From Pseudooceanicola marinus (GTDB lineage: Bacteria > Pseudomonadota > Alphaproteobacteria > Rhodobacterales > Rhodobacteraceae), in assembly GCF_020177265.1 (NCBI RefSeq), contig NZ_JAIVMC010000005.1:308445-372444 (forward strand): 64,000 nucleotides of DNA. The letters run 5' to 3'. Made by a program: the position numbers and the translations under genes. Under the pieces are notes generated by a model. That model did no database searches. It was not told the DNA's origin and saw only the letters and a list, made by a program, of their open reading frames with translations. Of this stretch, positions 1 to 9,273 are shown in pieces. How positions within the stretch are numbered: the stretch's first letter is position 1; the number at the start of each line of letters is the position of its first letter.

Positions 1-1
1 G

Positions 2-853
2 AACGCCCTGGCCGAGGCGGGCGCGGCTGTTTCCGACCATCTGGACGATGTGCTGGCCCCCTTCGAGGGCGAGCTGGGCGCGGCCATGCGCTATGCCTGC
101 GGCGGCGGCAAGCGGCTGCGCGCCTTCCTGGTGCTGGAAAGCGCGCGCCTGCATGGCGTGGCGCGTTCGCCCGCGCTGGACGCGGCGGCGGCGATCGAGG
201 CGGTGCATGCCTATTCGCTGGTCCATGACGACATGCCCTGCATGGATGACGACGACCTGCGGCGCGGGCTGCCCACCGTCCACGTGAAATGGGACGAGGC
301 GATGGCCGTGCTGACCGGCGATGCCCTGCAGGCCGTGGCCTTCGATCTGGTGTCGGATGCCGATCTGCCGGACCTGGCGCGGCTGAACCTGCTGCGGGGC
401 CTGGCCCGCGCGGCCGGGGGGCACGGCATGGTCCTGGGCCAGGTCCTGGACATCGCCGCCGAAACCGCCGCCACGCCGCTGACGCTGGATCAGATCAAGC
501 GGCTGCAGGCGTTGAAGACCGGCGCGCTGTTTGAATGGTCGGCCACGGCAGGCGCGGTCATGGCCGGCGCCGACCCCGCCCCGCTGGCGCGCTACGCCGA
601 GGCCTTCGGCCTGGCCTTCCAGATCGCCGACGACATCCTGGACGTCGAGGGTGACGAGGCACAGACCGGCAAACGCGTCGGCAAGGATGCCGCTGCGGGA
701 AAGGCCACATTTGTCTCCCTCATGGGCCTGGACGGCGCCCGGGCCGAGGCGCAGCGCCTTGTCGACTTGGCCTGCGACGCCCTGGCCCCATATGGTGAGG
801 CAGCCGGGAACTTGCGGGAGGCCGCCCGCTTCGTTATCTCCCGGCAAAGCTGA
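2..853 (+). CDS. ispA: Farnesyl/geranylgeranyl diphosphate synthase (polyprenyl synthetase), 5' end missing
   Basis: Trans-isoprenyl diphosphate synthase, condensing IPP with allylic diphosphates in the cytoplasm. Both aspartate-rich Mg-diphosphate motifs are present: [14 protein letters not shown] in the first third and DDILDVEGD in the second half, with KTGALF between them. The frame is open to the first base of the window ([20 protein letters not shown] precedes the first internal GTG at 50), so the true start lies upstream and about 284 residues are visible. It lies 49 bp before dxs on the same strand, the usual alphaproteobacterial isoprenoid pair. Exact product chain length cannot be read from sequence. 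Confidence 0.93.
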   Translation, partial: NALAEAGAAVSDHLDDVLAPFEGELGAAMRYACGGGKRLRAFLVLESARLHGVARSPALDAAAAIEAVHAYSLVHDDMPCMDDDDLRRGLPTVHVKWDEAMAVLTGDALQAVAFDLVSDADLPDLARLNLLRGLARAAGGHGMVLGQVLDIAAETAATPLTLDQIKRLQALKTGALFEWSATAGAVMAGADPAPLARYAEAFGLAFQIADDILDVEGDEAQTGKRVGKDAAAGKATFVSLMGLDGARAEAQRLVDLACDALAPYGEAAGNLREAARFVISRQS

Positions 854-902
854 ACGCGCGGGGTCTCCCCCTGCCACCCCGCCCGAGCCCGAGAGCCAGA
901 CC

Positions 903-2837
903 ATGACCCAGATCCCCGCCGAGACCCCGCTTCTTGACCGCGTCGTCACGCCGGCCGACATGAAGGGCCTGTCGGATGCCGAGCTGCGGCGCCTGGCCAA
1001 TGAGCTGCGCACGGAGACCATCGCCGCCGTGTCCGAGACCGGCGGCCACCTGGGCGCAGGCCTGGGCGTGGTGGAACTGACCGTGGCCCTGCACGCCATC
1101 TTCGAGACGCCGCGCGACAAGATCATCTGGGACGTCAGCCACCAGAGCTATCCGCACAAGATCCTGACCGGGCGCCGCGACCGCATCCGCACCCTGCGCC
1201 AGAAGGACGGGCTGTCGGGCTTCACCAAGCGCTCTGAGAGCCCCTACGACCCCTTCGGCGCGGCGCACAGTTCCACCTCCATCTCTGCCGCCCTGGGCTT
1301 TGCCGTGGCGCGCGATCTTGGCGGGCAGGTGCCCGAGGGGCTGGGCGATGCGATTGCCGTGATTGGCGATGGCGCCATGTCCGCCGGCATGGCGTTTGAG
1401 GCGATGAACAACGCCGGTCACCTGAACAAGCGGATGATCGTCATCCTCAACGACAACGAGATGTCCATCGCGCCGCCCGTGGGCGCGCTGTCGTCCTACC
1501 TGTCGCGTCTCTACGCCGGGGATCCTTTCCAGAGCTTCAAGGAAGCCGCCAAGGGCGCCGTGTCGATGCTGCCCTCGCCCTTCCAGGAAGGGGCGAAACG
1601 GGCCAAGGAAATGCTGAAGGGGATTGCCGTGGGCGGCACCCTCTTCGAGGAGCTTGGCTTCAGCTACATCGGGCCGCTCGATGGCCACGACATGAGCCAG
1701 CTGCTGCCGGTGCTGCGCACCGTGAAGGCGCGCGCCGACGGGCCGGTGCTGATCCATATCGTGACGCAGAAGGGCAAGGGCTATGCCCCCGCCGAACGCG
1801 CCAGCGACCGTGGCCATGCCACGGCGAAATTCGACGTGGTGTCCGGCAAGCAGAAGAAGGCGCCGTCGAACGCGCCCAGCTATACCTCCGTCTTCGGTGA
1901 GGAACTGGTGCGCCTGGCGGGCGAGGACAGCCGCGTCTGCGCCGTCACGGCCGCCATGCCCGACGGCACCGGACTGCAGCTGATGGCGGAACGGTTCCCC
2001 TCGCGCACCTTCGACGTGGGCATCGCCGAACAGCATGGCGTGACCTTCTCCGCCGCGCTGGCCGCCGGTGGCATGCGGCCCTTCTGTGCGATGTATTCGA
2101 CCTTCCTGCAGCGCGGTTACGACCAGGTGGTGCACGACGTGGCGATCCAGCGCCTGCCGGTGCGTTTCGCCATCGACCGTGCGGGCCTTGTGGGCGCCGA
2201 TGGCGCCACCCATGCGGGCAGTTTCGACGTGGCCTTCCTGGCCAACCTGCCGGGGTTCGTGGTCATGGCCGCCGCCGACGAGGCGGAGTTGAAGCACATG
2301 GTGGCCACCGCCGCGGCGCATGACGAGGGTCCCATCGCCTTCCGCTATCCGCGCGGCGAGGGCGTGGGCGTCGAGATGCCCGCCCAGGGCGTCCCGCTGG
2401 AGATCGGCAAGGGCCGGATGATCCGCGAGGGCGGACGCGTGGCGCTGCTGTCCTTCGGTGCGCGTCTGAAGGAAGTGATGGAGGCCGCCGAGGCGCTGGA
2501 AGCGCGCGGCATTTCCCCCACCATCGCTGACGCCCGTTTCGCCAAGCCGCTGGATCGCGACCTGATCCTGAAGCTGGCCCGCGATCACGAGGCGCTGATC
2601 ACCATCGAGGAAGGTGCCGTCGGCGGTTTCGGCAGCCACGTGGCGCAGCTTCTGGCGGAGGAAGGGGTGTTCGACAGCGGGCTGAAATACCGCTCCATGG
2701 TGCTGCCCGACACCTTCATCGACCAGTCCAGCCCCGCCGACATGTACGCCACCGCCGGGCTGAACGCCGAGGATATCGAGGCCAAGGTGCTGGACGTGCT
2801 GGGGGTGGAACGCCTGGGCAAGCGCGCCGGCGCCTGA
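903..2837 (+). CDS. dxs: 1-deoxy-D-xylulose-5-phosphate synthase
   Basis: Thiamine-diphosphate enzyme joining pyruvate and glyceraldehyde-3-phosphate, the first step of the MEP isoprenoid route. The 644-residue product has the usual family length. It shows the N-terminal ThDP region ([39 protein letters not shown]), the middle transketolase domain with the catalytic Glu in [13 protein letters not shown], and the C-terminal transketolase domain. The ATG at 903 starts [14 protein letters not shown], which fits the family; the frame stays open upstream only because it overlaps ispA out of frame. Probably co-transcribed with ispA. It also makes the precursor used in thiamine synthesis, although this window carries a thiamine uptake operon instead. 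Confidence 0.97.
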   Translation: MTQIPAETPLLDRVVTPADMKGLSDAELRRLANELRTETIAAVSETGGHLGAGLGVVELTVALHAIFETPRDKIIWDVSHQSYPHKILTGRRDRIRTLRQKDGLSGFTKRSESPYDPFGAAHSSTSISAALGFAVARDLGGQVPEGLGDAIAVIGDGAMSAGMAFEAMNNAGHLNKRMIVILNDNEMSIAPPVGALSSYLSRLYAGDPFQSFKEAAKGAVSMLPSPFQEGAKRAKEMLKGIAVGGTLFEELGFSYIGPLDGHDMSQLLPVLRTVKARADGPVLIHIVTQKGKGYAPAERASDRGHATAKFDVVSGKQKKAPSNAPSYTSVFGEELVRLAGEDSRVCAVTAAMPDGTGLQLMAERFPSRTFDVGIAEQHGVTFSAALAAGGMRPFCAMYSTFLQRGYDQVVHDVAIQRLPVRFAIDRAGLVGADGATHAGSFDVAFLANLPGFVVMAAADEAELKHMVATAAAHDEGPIAFRYPRGEGVGVEMPAQGVPLEIGKGRMIREGGRVALLSFGARLKEVMEAAEALEARGISPTIADARFAKPLDRDLILKLARDHEALITIEEGAVGGFGSHVAQLLAEEGVFDSGLKYRSMVLPDTFIDQSSPADMYATAGLNAEDIEAKVLDVLGVERLGKRAGA

Positions 2838-2855
2838 GCCGCGCCGCGGGGGCGA

Positions 2856-3506
2856 TCAGCCCCCCGAGCCGCCGGTCACCAGCCACAGGATCAGCGTCGC
2901 GCTGAGGCCGATCCAGATGTAGCCGATCAGGGTGAACAGCCCGTCGCGGGTCAGCAGCCCGACGGCGAAGAAGGAGATCGCCAGGGCGAAGAAGGAGGTG
3001 ACGAAGGGCAGCAGCTCCAGTGCCGGGATCACCAGGCAGATCGCCAGGATCACCAGGATCGTCACCAGGTTCGCCGGGCGCGACACCAGGCCCGTCAGGC
3101 GGGTGTGGGTGCGCCGGTCGACCCAGCCGCAGGGTTTGCGCAGCCAGGTCAGCGCCTTCTGCAACTTGTCCTCTCCCACCTCGCGGCGGCGCAGGAATTG
3201 CGGGATCCAGACGTTGGACCGGCCCATGGCCTTCTGGATGGTGATGAGGAAGATGAAGATCGCCCCGATGGTCGGCAGTCCGAAGATGCCCGACAGCGGC
3301 GAGATCAGGATCAGCGCCGGCACCAGGATGATCGGAGCGAAGGCACGGGTGCCCACCTCGTCCACCACATTGCCGAGCGAGACCCGCCCGTCATGGGGCG
3401 CCTTTTCCAGCGCGTCGAGGATATCGGTCAGGGAGCGCAGCCGCTGTGCGTCGTCCTTGCCGTGCTGCGGGTCTGTCCCGTCCATCTGTTCCGCCATGCT
3501 TGTCAT
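2856..3506 (-). CDS. ExoD-like exopolysaccharide synthesis membrane protein
   Basis: About 216 residues resembling the ExoD family, small inner-membrane proteins first linked to exopolysaccharide production in rhizobia. The N-terminal third is soluble (LTDILDALEKAPHDGRVSLG), followed by hydrophobic segments such as FAPIILVPALILISPLSGIFG, a central basic loop (FLRRREVGEDKLQKALTWL) and C-terminal helices. Three in-frame ATGs (3521, 3506, 3497) compete; a GGAGAGG sits just before the second, so 3506 is my choice and 3497 is also possible. It lies downstream of the SDR gene on the same strand and converges on dxs. Biochemical function is unknown. Confidence 0.82.
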   Translation of the reverse strand: MTSMAEQMDGTDPQHGKDDAQRLRSLTDILDALEKAPHDGRVSLGNVVDEVGTRAFAPIILVPALILISPLSGIFGLPTIGAIFIFLITIQKAMGRSNVWIPQFLRRREVGEDKLQKALTWLRKPCGWVDRRTHTRLTGLVSRPANLVTILVILAICLVIPALELLPFVTSFFALAISFFAVGLLTRDGLFTLIGYIWIGLSATLILWLVTGGSGG

Positions 3507-3534
3507 GCCTCTCCAACGCATGCGGGCGCGGAAA

Positions 3535-3550
3535 GTTCACTGCTGTGAAC
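3535..3550. promoter_or_regulatory. 16-bp inverted repeat GTTCAC-TGCT-GTGAAC
   Basis: A perfect 6-bp inverted repeat with a 4-bp centre overlaps the stop codon of the SDR gene and lies about 30 bp upstream of the exoD start. It could be an operator for exoD, or chance. No adjacent regulator gene points to a binding protein. Confidence 0.3.
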
Positions 3551-4418
3551 GCTCGCCCGCCCGGGCCTGTTCCTCGTCAAGCAGGGCGGCAAGCCCGGCG
3601 CGGTAGTCGGGGTAGCGCAGGCGCACCCCCAGTTCGTCCTTGATCCGGTCGTTCCGCACCCGCTTGCTCTCGGCGTAGAAGGAGCGGGCCATGGGGGTCA
3701 TCTCGGCCGTCTCGAAGGCCTCGACCGGCGGCGGGGGCACGTCCAGCAGCGCCGCGGCATGGGTGATTACGTCCTGCGGCGGGGCCGGGTCGTCATCGCA
3801 GACATTGTAGGCCGCGCCGGGGTTGGGCCGCGCGATGGAGGCGGCCAGCACCTGGGCGATGTCCTCCACATGGGTACGGCTGAACACCTGGCCGGGTTTC
3901 ACGATACGCCGGGCGCGGCCCGCGCGCACCTTGGCGAAAGGGCCGCGCCCGGGGCCGTAGATGCCCGCCAGGCGGAAGATATGCAGGGGCAGGCCGGGGA
4001 TGGCGCGCCACTCGGCCTCGGCCGCCGCGCGCCATTTGCCGCGCCGGGTCGAAGGGGTCAGCGGTGTCGCCTCATCCACCCATCCGCCCTGGTGATCACC
4101 ATAGACCCCGGTGGTGGACAGGTAGCCCACCCAGTCGTAGCGCGCCGCATTGCGCGTGATCGCCTCACGCCAGCTGCGCAGCACCGGGTCGCCCTCGGCG
4201 TCCGGCCCGGCGGAGATCAGCAGGTGCGTGGCCCGGTCCAGCAGCGGCGTCAGGTCCTCGCCCGGCATCAGGTGGGGCGTGACGCCGGTGGCGGCGATCT
4301 CCTCCGCCTTGTCGGCGCTGCGCGTGGTGCCATGGATCTGCCAGCCGTCGTCGGGCAGCAGGCGGGCAAGGGCGCGGGCCGAATAGCCGTGGCCGAAGGA
4401 AAGAAGCAGACGGGTCAT
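3537..4418 (-). CDS. NAD(P)-dependent epimerase/dehydratase-like SDR (YeeZ-type)
   Basis: A 293-residue extended SDR. The N-terminus LLLSFGHGYSARALARLLP is the variant nucleotide-binding loop seen in YeeZ-like proteins, which recalls GxGYSA rather than the canonical GGTGFIG. Later come LSTTGVYGDHQGGWVDE (an STTGVYG motif in place of SSxxVYG), FRLAGIYGPGRGP and the C-terminal HVEDIAQVLAASI. The canonical YxxxK pair is not obvious (the region reads RGKWRAAAEAEW), so catalytic competence is uncertain. The gene is divergent from amn with a 120-bp gap and is followed by exoD. The substrate is unknown. Confidence 0.85.
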   Translation of the reverse strand: MTRLLLSFGHGYSARALARLLPDDGWQIHGTTRSADKAEEIAATGVTPHLMPGEDLTPLLDRATHLLISAGPDAEGDPVLRSWREAITRNAARYDWVGYLSTTGVYGDHQGGWVDEATPLTPSTRRGKWRAAAEAEWRAIPGLPLHIFRLAGIYGPGRGPFAKVRAGRARRIVKPGQVFSRTHVEDIAQVLAASIARPNPGAAYNVCDDDPAPPQDVITHAAALLDVPPPPVEAFETAEMTPMARSFYAESKRVRNDRIKDELGVRLRYPDYRAGLAALLDEEQARAGERSQQ

Positions 4419-4538
4419 GCCCCAGAGATGCGGTGTGCGGCGGCCCGTGGCAAGGGGCGGCGCGATCTTCCTTTTCCGTCCGGTCCGTCTTGCATGGGCG
4501 GCACCGGCACCGCAGAAAGGGCGGAAAGGAGTGCCCGC

Positions 4539-6005
4539 ATGACCGACGAGATCCTCAGCCCCGACACTGGACCGGCCCACCGTTTCACCGATGCCGGCAA
4601 GGCGGTGGAGCATCTGGCCACCCTCTATGACCAGGCCGCGGCCTTCCTGCGCGATCATTTCCTGGCCGCCATGGCCGAGGGGCGCCCGGCCACGCGCATC
4701 CGCGCTTACTACCCGGAGATCCGGCTGACCACCTCCAGTTTCGCCCAGATCGACAGCCGCCTCAGCTTTGGCCACGTGCCGATGCCGGGGGTCTATGCGG
4801 CGACGATCACGCGGCCCGACCTGTTCCGCAACTACCTGCTGCAGCAGATCGGGCAGCTGATCGAGAACTACGAGACCCACGTGGAAATCGGCCCCTCGGA
4901 CACGCCGATGCCGGTGCATTTCGCCGTGGCCAACGCTGGCATCACCGTGCCCCAGGAAGGCGCGGCCAGCTTCATCCTGCGCGATGTCTTCGACGTGCCG
5001 GACCTGACGACGACCAACGACGACATCGTCAACGGCGTCTACCAGCCCGGCCTCGACGGTGCGGGGCCCCTGGCGCCCTTCACCGCGCAGCGCGTCGATT
5101 ACTCGCTGGCGCGGCTGTCGCATTACACCGCGACCGATGCCGAGCATTTCCAGAACCACGTGCTGTTCACCAACTACCAGTTCTACGTCAGCGAGTTCGA
5201 GGCCTATGCCCGGCGGATGCTTGCCGATCCCGACAGCGGCTATACCAGCTTCGTTTCCACAGGAAATGTCGAGATCACCGATCCGGAGGCGGAGATCCCG
5301 CCCTCGCCCAAGATGCCGCAGATGCCCAGCTATCACCTGAAACGCCCGGGCGGCGGCGGGATCAGTCTGGTCAACATCGGGGTGGGTCCGTCGAACGCCA
5401 AGACGGCGACGGACCACATCGCCGTGCTGCGCCCCCATGCCTGGATCATGGTCGGCCATTGCGCGGGCCTGCGGAACAGCCAGAACCTCGGTGATTTCGT
5501 CCTGGCCCACGCCTACCTGCGCGAGGACAAGGTGCTGGACGACGACCTGCCGGTCTGGGTGCCGATCCCTGCGCTGGCGGAAATCCAGGTCGCCCTGGAA
5601 GAGGCGGTGGAGAAGGAGACGCAGCTGGAAGGCTATGATCTTAAAAGGATTATGCGGACCGGCACCGTCGCCACCCTGGACAACCGCAACTGGGAATTGC
5701 GCGACCAGCGCGGCCCGGTGCAGCGCCTGAGCCAGTCCCGCGCGGTGGCGCTGGACATGGAAAGCGCGACGATCGCCGCCAATGGCTTCCGCTTCCGGGT
5801 GCCCTACGGCACGCTGCTGTGCATCTCCGACAAGCCGCTGCATGGCGAGCTGAAACTGCCCGGCATGGCGACCGATTTCTACAAGACCCAGGTCGGCCGG
5901 CACCTGATGATCGGCATCCGCGCGATGGAGGCGCTGCGCGACATGCCGCTGGAACGCCTGCACAGCCGGAAGCTGCGCAGCTTCGACGAAACAGCCTTTC
6001 TCTGA
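4539..6005 (+). CDS. amn: AMP nucleosidase
   Basis: Hydrolyses AMP to adenine and ribose-5-phosphate, controlling the adenylate pool. The 488-residue protein has the expected length and two-part layout: an N-terminal regulatory domain unique to the family and a C-terminal nucleoside-phosphorylase domain. The latter contains ISLVNIGVGPSNAKTATDHI, MVGHCAGLRNSQNLGDFVLA, the substrate-binding ALDMESATIAANG and a conserved ISDKPLHGELKLPG. The ATG at 4539 is preceded by GGAAAGGAG. The frame continues open far upstream antisense to the SDR gene, which is not coding. Monocistronic by position; a strong hairpin follows the stop. Confidence 0.94.
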   Translation: MTDEILSPDTGPAHRFTDAGKAVEHLATLYDQAAAFLRDHFLAAMAEGRPATRIRAYYPEIRLTTSSFAQIDSRLSFGHVPMPGVYAATITRPDLFRNYLLQQIGQLIENYETHVEIGPSDTPMPVHFAVANAGITVPQEGAASFILRDVFDVPDLTTTNDDIVNGVYQPGLDGAGPLAPFTAQRVDYSLARLSHYTATDAEHFQNHVLFTNYQFYVSEFEAYARRMLADPDSGYTSFVSTGNVEITDPEAEIPPSPKMPQMPSYHLKRPGGGGISLVNIGVGPSNAKTATDHIAVLRPHAWIMVGHCAGLRNSQNLGDFVLAHAYLREDKVLDDDLPVWVPIPALAEIQVALEEAVEKETQLEGYDLKRIMRTGTVATLDNRNWELRDQRGPVQRLSQSRAVALDMESATIAANGFRFRVPYGTLLCISDKPLHGELKLPGMATDFYKTQVGRHLMIGIRAMEALRDMPLERLHSRKLRSFDETAFL

Positions 6006-6010
6006 GGCGT

Positions 6011-6042
6011 CGGCCCTCGGCGCAAATCCCCGCCGAGGGCCG
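6011..6042 (+). terminator. Strong hairpin after amn without a U-tract
   Basis: A perfect 12-bp stem (CGGCCCTCGGCG with CGCCGAGGGCCG) with an 8-nt loop begins 5 bp after the amn stop codon. It is followed by AAAAAGG, not by Ts, so it is not a classical intrinsic terminator. It may stabilise the mRNA 3' end or act in a U-independent way. Confidence 0.4.
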
Positions 6043-6082
6043 AAAAAGGCAAGAAAACTTGCGTTATTCCACACTCTATTGA

Positions 6083-6111
6083 TTGTGCCGCCCAGCTACA
6101 TCCGGTTATAT
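6083..6111 (+). promoter_or_regulatory. Predicted sigma-70-type promoter of the HU gene
   Basis: TTGTGC (6083-6088) and TTATAT (6106-6111) are separated by exactly 17 bp in an otherwise GC-rich region, 72 bp before the HU start codon. Predicted transcription would start near 6118, placing the tandem 18-bp element in the 5' leader. Confidence 0.5.
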
Positions 6112-6122
6112 GCGGCGCACGA

Positions 6123-6166
6123 GGCCCAAGACATCGGGCAGTGAATATGGCCCAGGACATCGGGCA
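6123..6166 (+). repeat. Tandem 18-bp direct repeat in the HU leader
   Basis: GGCCCAAGACATCGGGCA (6123-6140) and GGCCCAGGACATCGGGCA (6149-6166) differ at one position and are spaced 26 bp start to start, about 2.5 helical turns. Each copy is an imperfect dyad with GCCC/GGGC ends, so it could be a protein site at the DNA level or a pair of short RNA hairpins. The second copy ends 4 bp before the AAGGAG ribosome-binding site (6171-6176). Confidence 0.6.
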
Positions 6167-6183
6167 CAAGAAGGAGACCTTGA

Positions 6184-6471
6184 ATGGCAAAGCCGATGAC
6201 GAAGACCCAGCTCGTGGCCGCACTGGCCGAGGAAATGGGCGAAGACAAGAAGACCGCCTCCGCCGCGCTGGACGCCGTGGTTGCTGTCATCACCAAGGAA
6301 GTGTCCGAAGGCGGCGCAGTGACCCTGCCGGGCGTCGGCAAGATCTACTGCCGTGAGCGCCCCGAGCGCATGGTGCGCAACCCCGCCACCGGCCAGCAGA
6401 TCAAGAAAGAAGCCGACAAGGTGGTCAAGATGACCATTGCGAAGGCTCTGAAGGACAGCGTCAACGCCTGA
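6184..6471 (+). CDS. HU family histone-like DNA-binding protein
   Basis: A 95-residue nucleoid protein of the HU/IHF fold. The N-terminal helices (MTKTQLVAALAEEMGEDKKTASAALDAVVAVITKE) are followed by the beta-arm region with GAVTLPGVGKIYCRERPERMVRNPATGQQ, in which the usual FGTF is replaced by GKIYC and the RNPATG arm-tip motif is kept. Binds DNA as a dimer with low sequence specificity. It has a strong ribosome-binding site (AAGGAG), its own predicted promoter and its own terminator, consistent with a highly expressed single-gene unit. Which HU paralogue it is cannot be decided here. Confidence 0.95.
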   Translation: MAKPMTKTQLVAALAEEMGEDKKTASAALDAVVAVITKEVSEGGAVTLPGVGKIYCRERPERMVRNPATGQQIKKEADKVVKMTIAKALKDSVNA

Positions 6472-6517
6472 TCGGCGGCGACGGTCCAGGGGGGATCTGC
6501 CCCCGACCCGAGTTACG

Positions 6518-6546
6518 GAAAGGCTGCCTTCGGGCAGCCTTTTTCG
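6518..6546 (+). terminator. Intrinsic terminator of the HU gene
   Basis: AAAGGCTGCC, loop TTCG, GGCAGCCTTT: a perfect 10-bp stem with a UUCG tetraloop followed by further Ts, about 48 bp after the stop codon. Confidence 0.9.
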
Positions 6547-6592
6547 TGTCTGGGCCTGGGATTATTGAGGCTGCCCAGTGGTGGCGTTTCTC

Positions 6593-7639
6593 TCAGGACG
6601 GGCGGGCGGCACGGTCGATATGCACCACCACCGACAGGCCGGGCACCAGCTCTGCCGTGCCGGTCTGATCGGGGTCGATGGCGATGCGCACTGGCAGGCG
6701 CTGCGCGATCTTGGTGAAGTTGCCCGTGGCGTTCGAGGCCGACAGCACCGAGAACTCTGACCCGGTCGCCGGGGCGAACCGCTCCAGGTGCCCGGCGAAA
6801 TGGCGCCCCGCCAGGGCGTCGACGGTGAAATCCACCGGCTGGCCGGGCTGCATGCCCGCCACCTGGGTTTCCTTGAAATTGGCGATCACCCAGGTTTCGG
6901 GCGAAACATGGGACATCAGCGTCGTGCCGGCGGAGACGAACTGCCCCACCCGGGCGGACACCTGGCCCAGACGGCCGGCCTCGGGCGCGTGGATCACGGT
7001 GTTGTCCAGATCGATCCGGGCGCGGGCCAGGGCGGCCTCGGCGGAGGCGACGGCGGCGGTCAGGCTGTCCTGTTGCAGGCGCGCGCTGGCCAGCGCCTCG
7101 GTCGCCACCGACACCGCGCTTTCCGCCTGGTCCACCCCCGCCTCGGCCTGGCGCAGCGACAGCGTGGCCTGGTCATAGGCGCTGGTGGAGACCACGTCGT
7201 GATCCTTCAGCCGCTGGTAGCGGTCGAAACTGGCCTGGGCGGTGTCGCGCGCCGCCTCCGCCGAGGCCAGCGCGGCCCGGCGGGCGTCGATGGTGGCTTC
7301 CGCCGAATGGATCGCCTGGGCATTGCCGGCCAGGTTGGCGCGGGCGGTGTCCAGCGCCGCTTCCGCCTGGGCCACCGCCTGGCGGAATTGCCGGTCGTCG
7401 AGGCGCGCCAGCACCTGGCCCTCGCTGACCTCCTGGAAATCCTGCACCGGCACCTCGGTCACATAGCCCGTCAGCTGCGGCGCGATGGCGGTGACGCGGC
7501 CGCGCACATAGGCATTCTCGGTCATCACCGTGCTGCTGTCGAAGGGCGGCAGCTGCCAGGCGTAAAGGACGAAGCCGAGGCCGGTCAGACCGATCAGCAG
7601 GGCGATGAGGGAATGGGACAGTTTCTTGGACAGGGACAT
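6593..7639 (-). CDS. HlyD/EmrA-type membrane fusion protein of a multidrug efflux pump
   Basis: The 348-residue periplasmic adaptor links an inner-membrane MFS pump to an outer-membrane channel. One N-terminal transmembrane helix (LIALLIGLTGLGFVLYAWQL) is followed by the first half of a biotinyl-lipoyl domain (VRGRVTAIAPQLTGYVTEVPV), a long alanine-rich coiled-coil hairpin of about 120 residues, the second lipoyl half (VIHAPEAGRLGQVSARVGQFV) and a beta-barrel domain. It follows the MFS gene by 8 bp on the same strand, so the order is marR, pump, adaptor, the reverse of the common emrA-emrB order. The substrate is unknown. Confidence 0.92.
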   Translation of the reverse strand: MSLSKKLSHSLIALLIGLTGLGFVLYAWQLPPFDSSTVMTENAYVRGRVTAIAPQLTGYVTEVPVQDFQEVSEGQVLARLDDRQFRQAVAQAEAALDTARANLAGNAQAIHSAEATIDARRAALASAEAARDTAQASFDRYQRLKDHDVVSTSAYDQATLSLRQAEAGVDQAESAVSVATEALASARLQQDSLTAAVASAEAALARARIDLDNTVIHAPEAGRLGQVSARVGQFVSAGTTLMSHVSPETWVIANFKETQVAGMQPGQPVDFTVDALAGRHFAGHLERFAPATGSEFSVLSASNATGNFTKIAQRLPVRIAIDPDQTGTAELVPGLSVVVHIDRAARPS

Positions 7640-7647
7640 GGGGAACC

Positions 7648-9273
7648 TCAGGCGGAACGGGGGGCAGAGGGAGAGGGGGCGAGGGCCGCCGTCAGGCGTC
7701 CCCAGGAGAGGTGAAGCGCCAGGGCGGCGCAGGCGCCGAGCGCCAGCAGGGCGGTCAGGCGGAACAGGTCGTTGTAGGCCAGCACCTGGGCCTGGACCTG
7801 CAACTGGCTGGCCAGCTGGCTGGCGGCCTGTGCGCTTTGGCCTGCAGGATCGGCGGTCAGCGATGCGGCTTGCCGGGCGAGGCCCGAGAGCGCCGACGTG
7901 ACGGCGGGGCTGCCCGCCATCAGCTCATCCCGCAGGATCGCGGCGTGATGGGCGGTGCGCAGGGCCACGCCGGTGCGGAAGAGGCCTGACCCGATGACCC
8001 CGCCCAGGCTTTGCGTCGACAGGAAGATCATCACGAAGGACAGGATGTACTGCGGCCCCTTCTGTAGCGCGGCCACCAGGCCAAGCGCCATGGCCGAGGG
8101 CATGAAGATGGCGCCGCCGAAGGCGATCAGCCCCTGGGACAGGCGCATCTGGTCAGGGCCGGTCAGGGCGGTGGCGGTGCTGTCCATCCAGGCGCCGGCG
8201 GCGATCATTAGCAGGGCGGCGGCATGGATCATCGGCACCCGGTCGGGCCGGATCAGCAATCCACAGACCAGACCGCCGGCGAGGCTGGCGACCACCACCC
8301 AGCCGAACAGCGGTGCCATCTGTGCCGTGCCATAGCCCAGCGTCTGCAGCAGGCCGGGGGCGCCCGCGCTCTGTTCCGCCAGCAGCATGCGGAACAGCAG
8401 CAGCACCGCGCCAAGGTGCAGGATGCGCGGCGTCGCGATCCAGCGGATGTCCATCAGCGGCGTGTCGCGGTGCAGTTCCAGCACGGCGGCGAAGGTCAGC
8501 GCGCAGATGGCCCCGGCCAGCACCATCCCCAGCCAGGCCGTGTCGGCCCACCACAGCGTCGTGCCCCAAAGCGCGACGGTGGTGATCCCGCCGAAACCCA
8601 GGGCGATCCCGCCCCAGGCCAGGAAATCCTGGCGGTGCAGCACCTTCTGCCGTGGTGCGTGGCTGAGCGGCAGCAGCAGGATGAAGGGCAGGGCGACCAG
8701 GATCAGGCCCAGATCGAAGAGCTTCATCGCCTCCCATCCGCCCAGGTCCAGCAGCGGCTGCGACAGCACCCGCGCCAGCGGCGTGCCCAGCATGATGAAG
8801 GTCAGCGCGCCGCACAGCCCGACCGACAGACGATATTTCTGCGGCAGCGGCTCCAGCATGTAGAGGAAGGCCAGCGATGACAGGGGGGCTGCGGCGATGC
8901 CCGAGATCAGTTCGGTGGCGATGGCCGAATGCAGGTCGGTGACGAAAAGCGACAGCACTGTTGCGATGGAATAGGCGATGATACCCACCACGGCGAAGCG
9001 GCGCAGCCCGTATTGCGCGCGGATCTTGATCAGCAGGATCGGCAGCGAGGCGCGCGGCGCCATGTAGGCCACCATCAGCCAGATGGATTGCGTCTGCGAG
9101 GCGCCGATTTCCCCCGCAATGGCACGGGAATTGGCCATCAGGAACCCCTGGCCCAGCGATTGCGACAGCGCCAGCAGCGCCGCCACGAAGAGGAAGGCCG
9201 CGACTCGCAGGGGCGGATGCGTCAGGGGCGCTGGTTGGGGTGCGGGGTGGGCGAGGGTGTCAGGGTTGCTCAT
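7648..9273 (-). CDS. EmrB-type MFS (DHA2) drug transporter
   Basis: A 541-residue inner-membrane transporter with about 14 predicted helices, the DHA2 size class. Visible helices include VAAFLFVAALLALSQSLGQG near the N-terminus and a final LTALLALGACAALALHLSW. A loop near residues 450-500 is rich in Ala, Gln and Ser and faces the periplasm in this class. Start at 9273 (MSNPDTLAHPAP), which overlaps the last 14 bp of marR and suggests translational coupling. With the downstream adaptor it should form a tripartite exporter once an outer-membrane channel is recruited from elsewhere. Confidence 0.92.
   Translation of the reverse strand: MSNPDTLAHPAPQPAPLTHPPLRVAAFLFVAALLALSQSLGQGFLMANSRAIAGEIGASQTQSIWLMVAYMAPRASLPILLIKIRAQYGLRRFAVVGIIAYSIATVLSLFVTDLHSAIATELISGIAAAPLSSLAFLYMLEPLPQKYRLSVGLCGALTFIMLGTPLARVLSQPLLDLGGWEAMKLFDLGLILVALPFILLLPLSHAPRQKVLHRQDFLAWGGIALGFGGITTVALWGTTLWWADTAWLGMVLAGAICALTFAAVLELHRDTPLMDIRWIATPRILHLGAVLLLFRMLLAEQSAGAPGLLQTLGYGTAQMAPLFGWVVVASLAGGLVCGLLIRPDRVPMIHAAALLMIAAGAWMDSTATALTGPDQMRLSQGLIAFGGAIFMPSAMALGLVAALQKGPQYILSFVMIFLSTQSLGGVIGSGLFRTGVALRTAHHAAILRDELMAGSPAVTSALSGLARQAASLTADPAGQSAQAASQLASQLQVQAQVLAYNDLFRLTALLALGACAALALHLSWGRLTAALAPSPSAPRSA

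Noticed and set aside
834..2639. 601-codon open frame on the minus strand across dxs
   Set aside because: It is antisense to a complete dxs with perfect family motifs, has His/Arg/Gly-rich shadow composition and no ribosome-binding site. High GC content keeps such frames open.
6141..6356. 71-codon frame overlapping the HU gene start
   Set aside because: It runs out of frame through the HU gene and through the repeated leader element; the strong AAGGAG belongs to the HU start at 6184.
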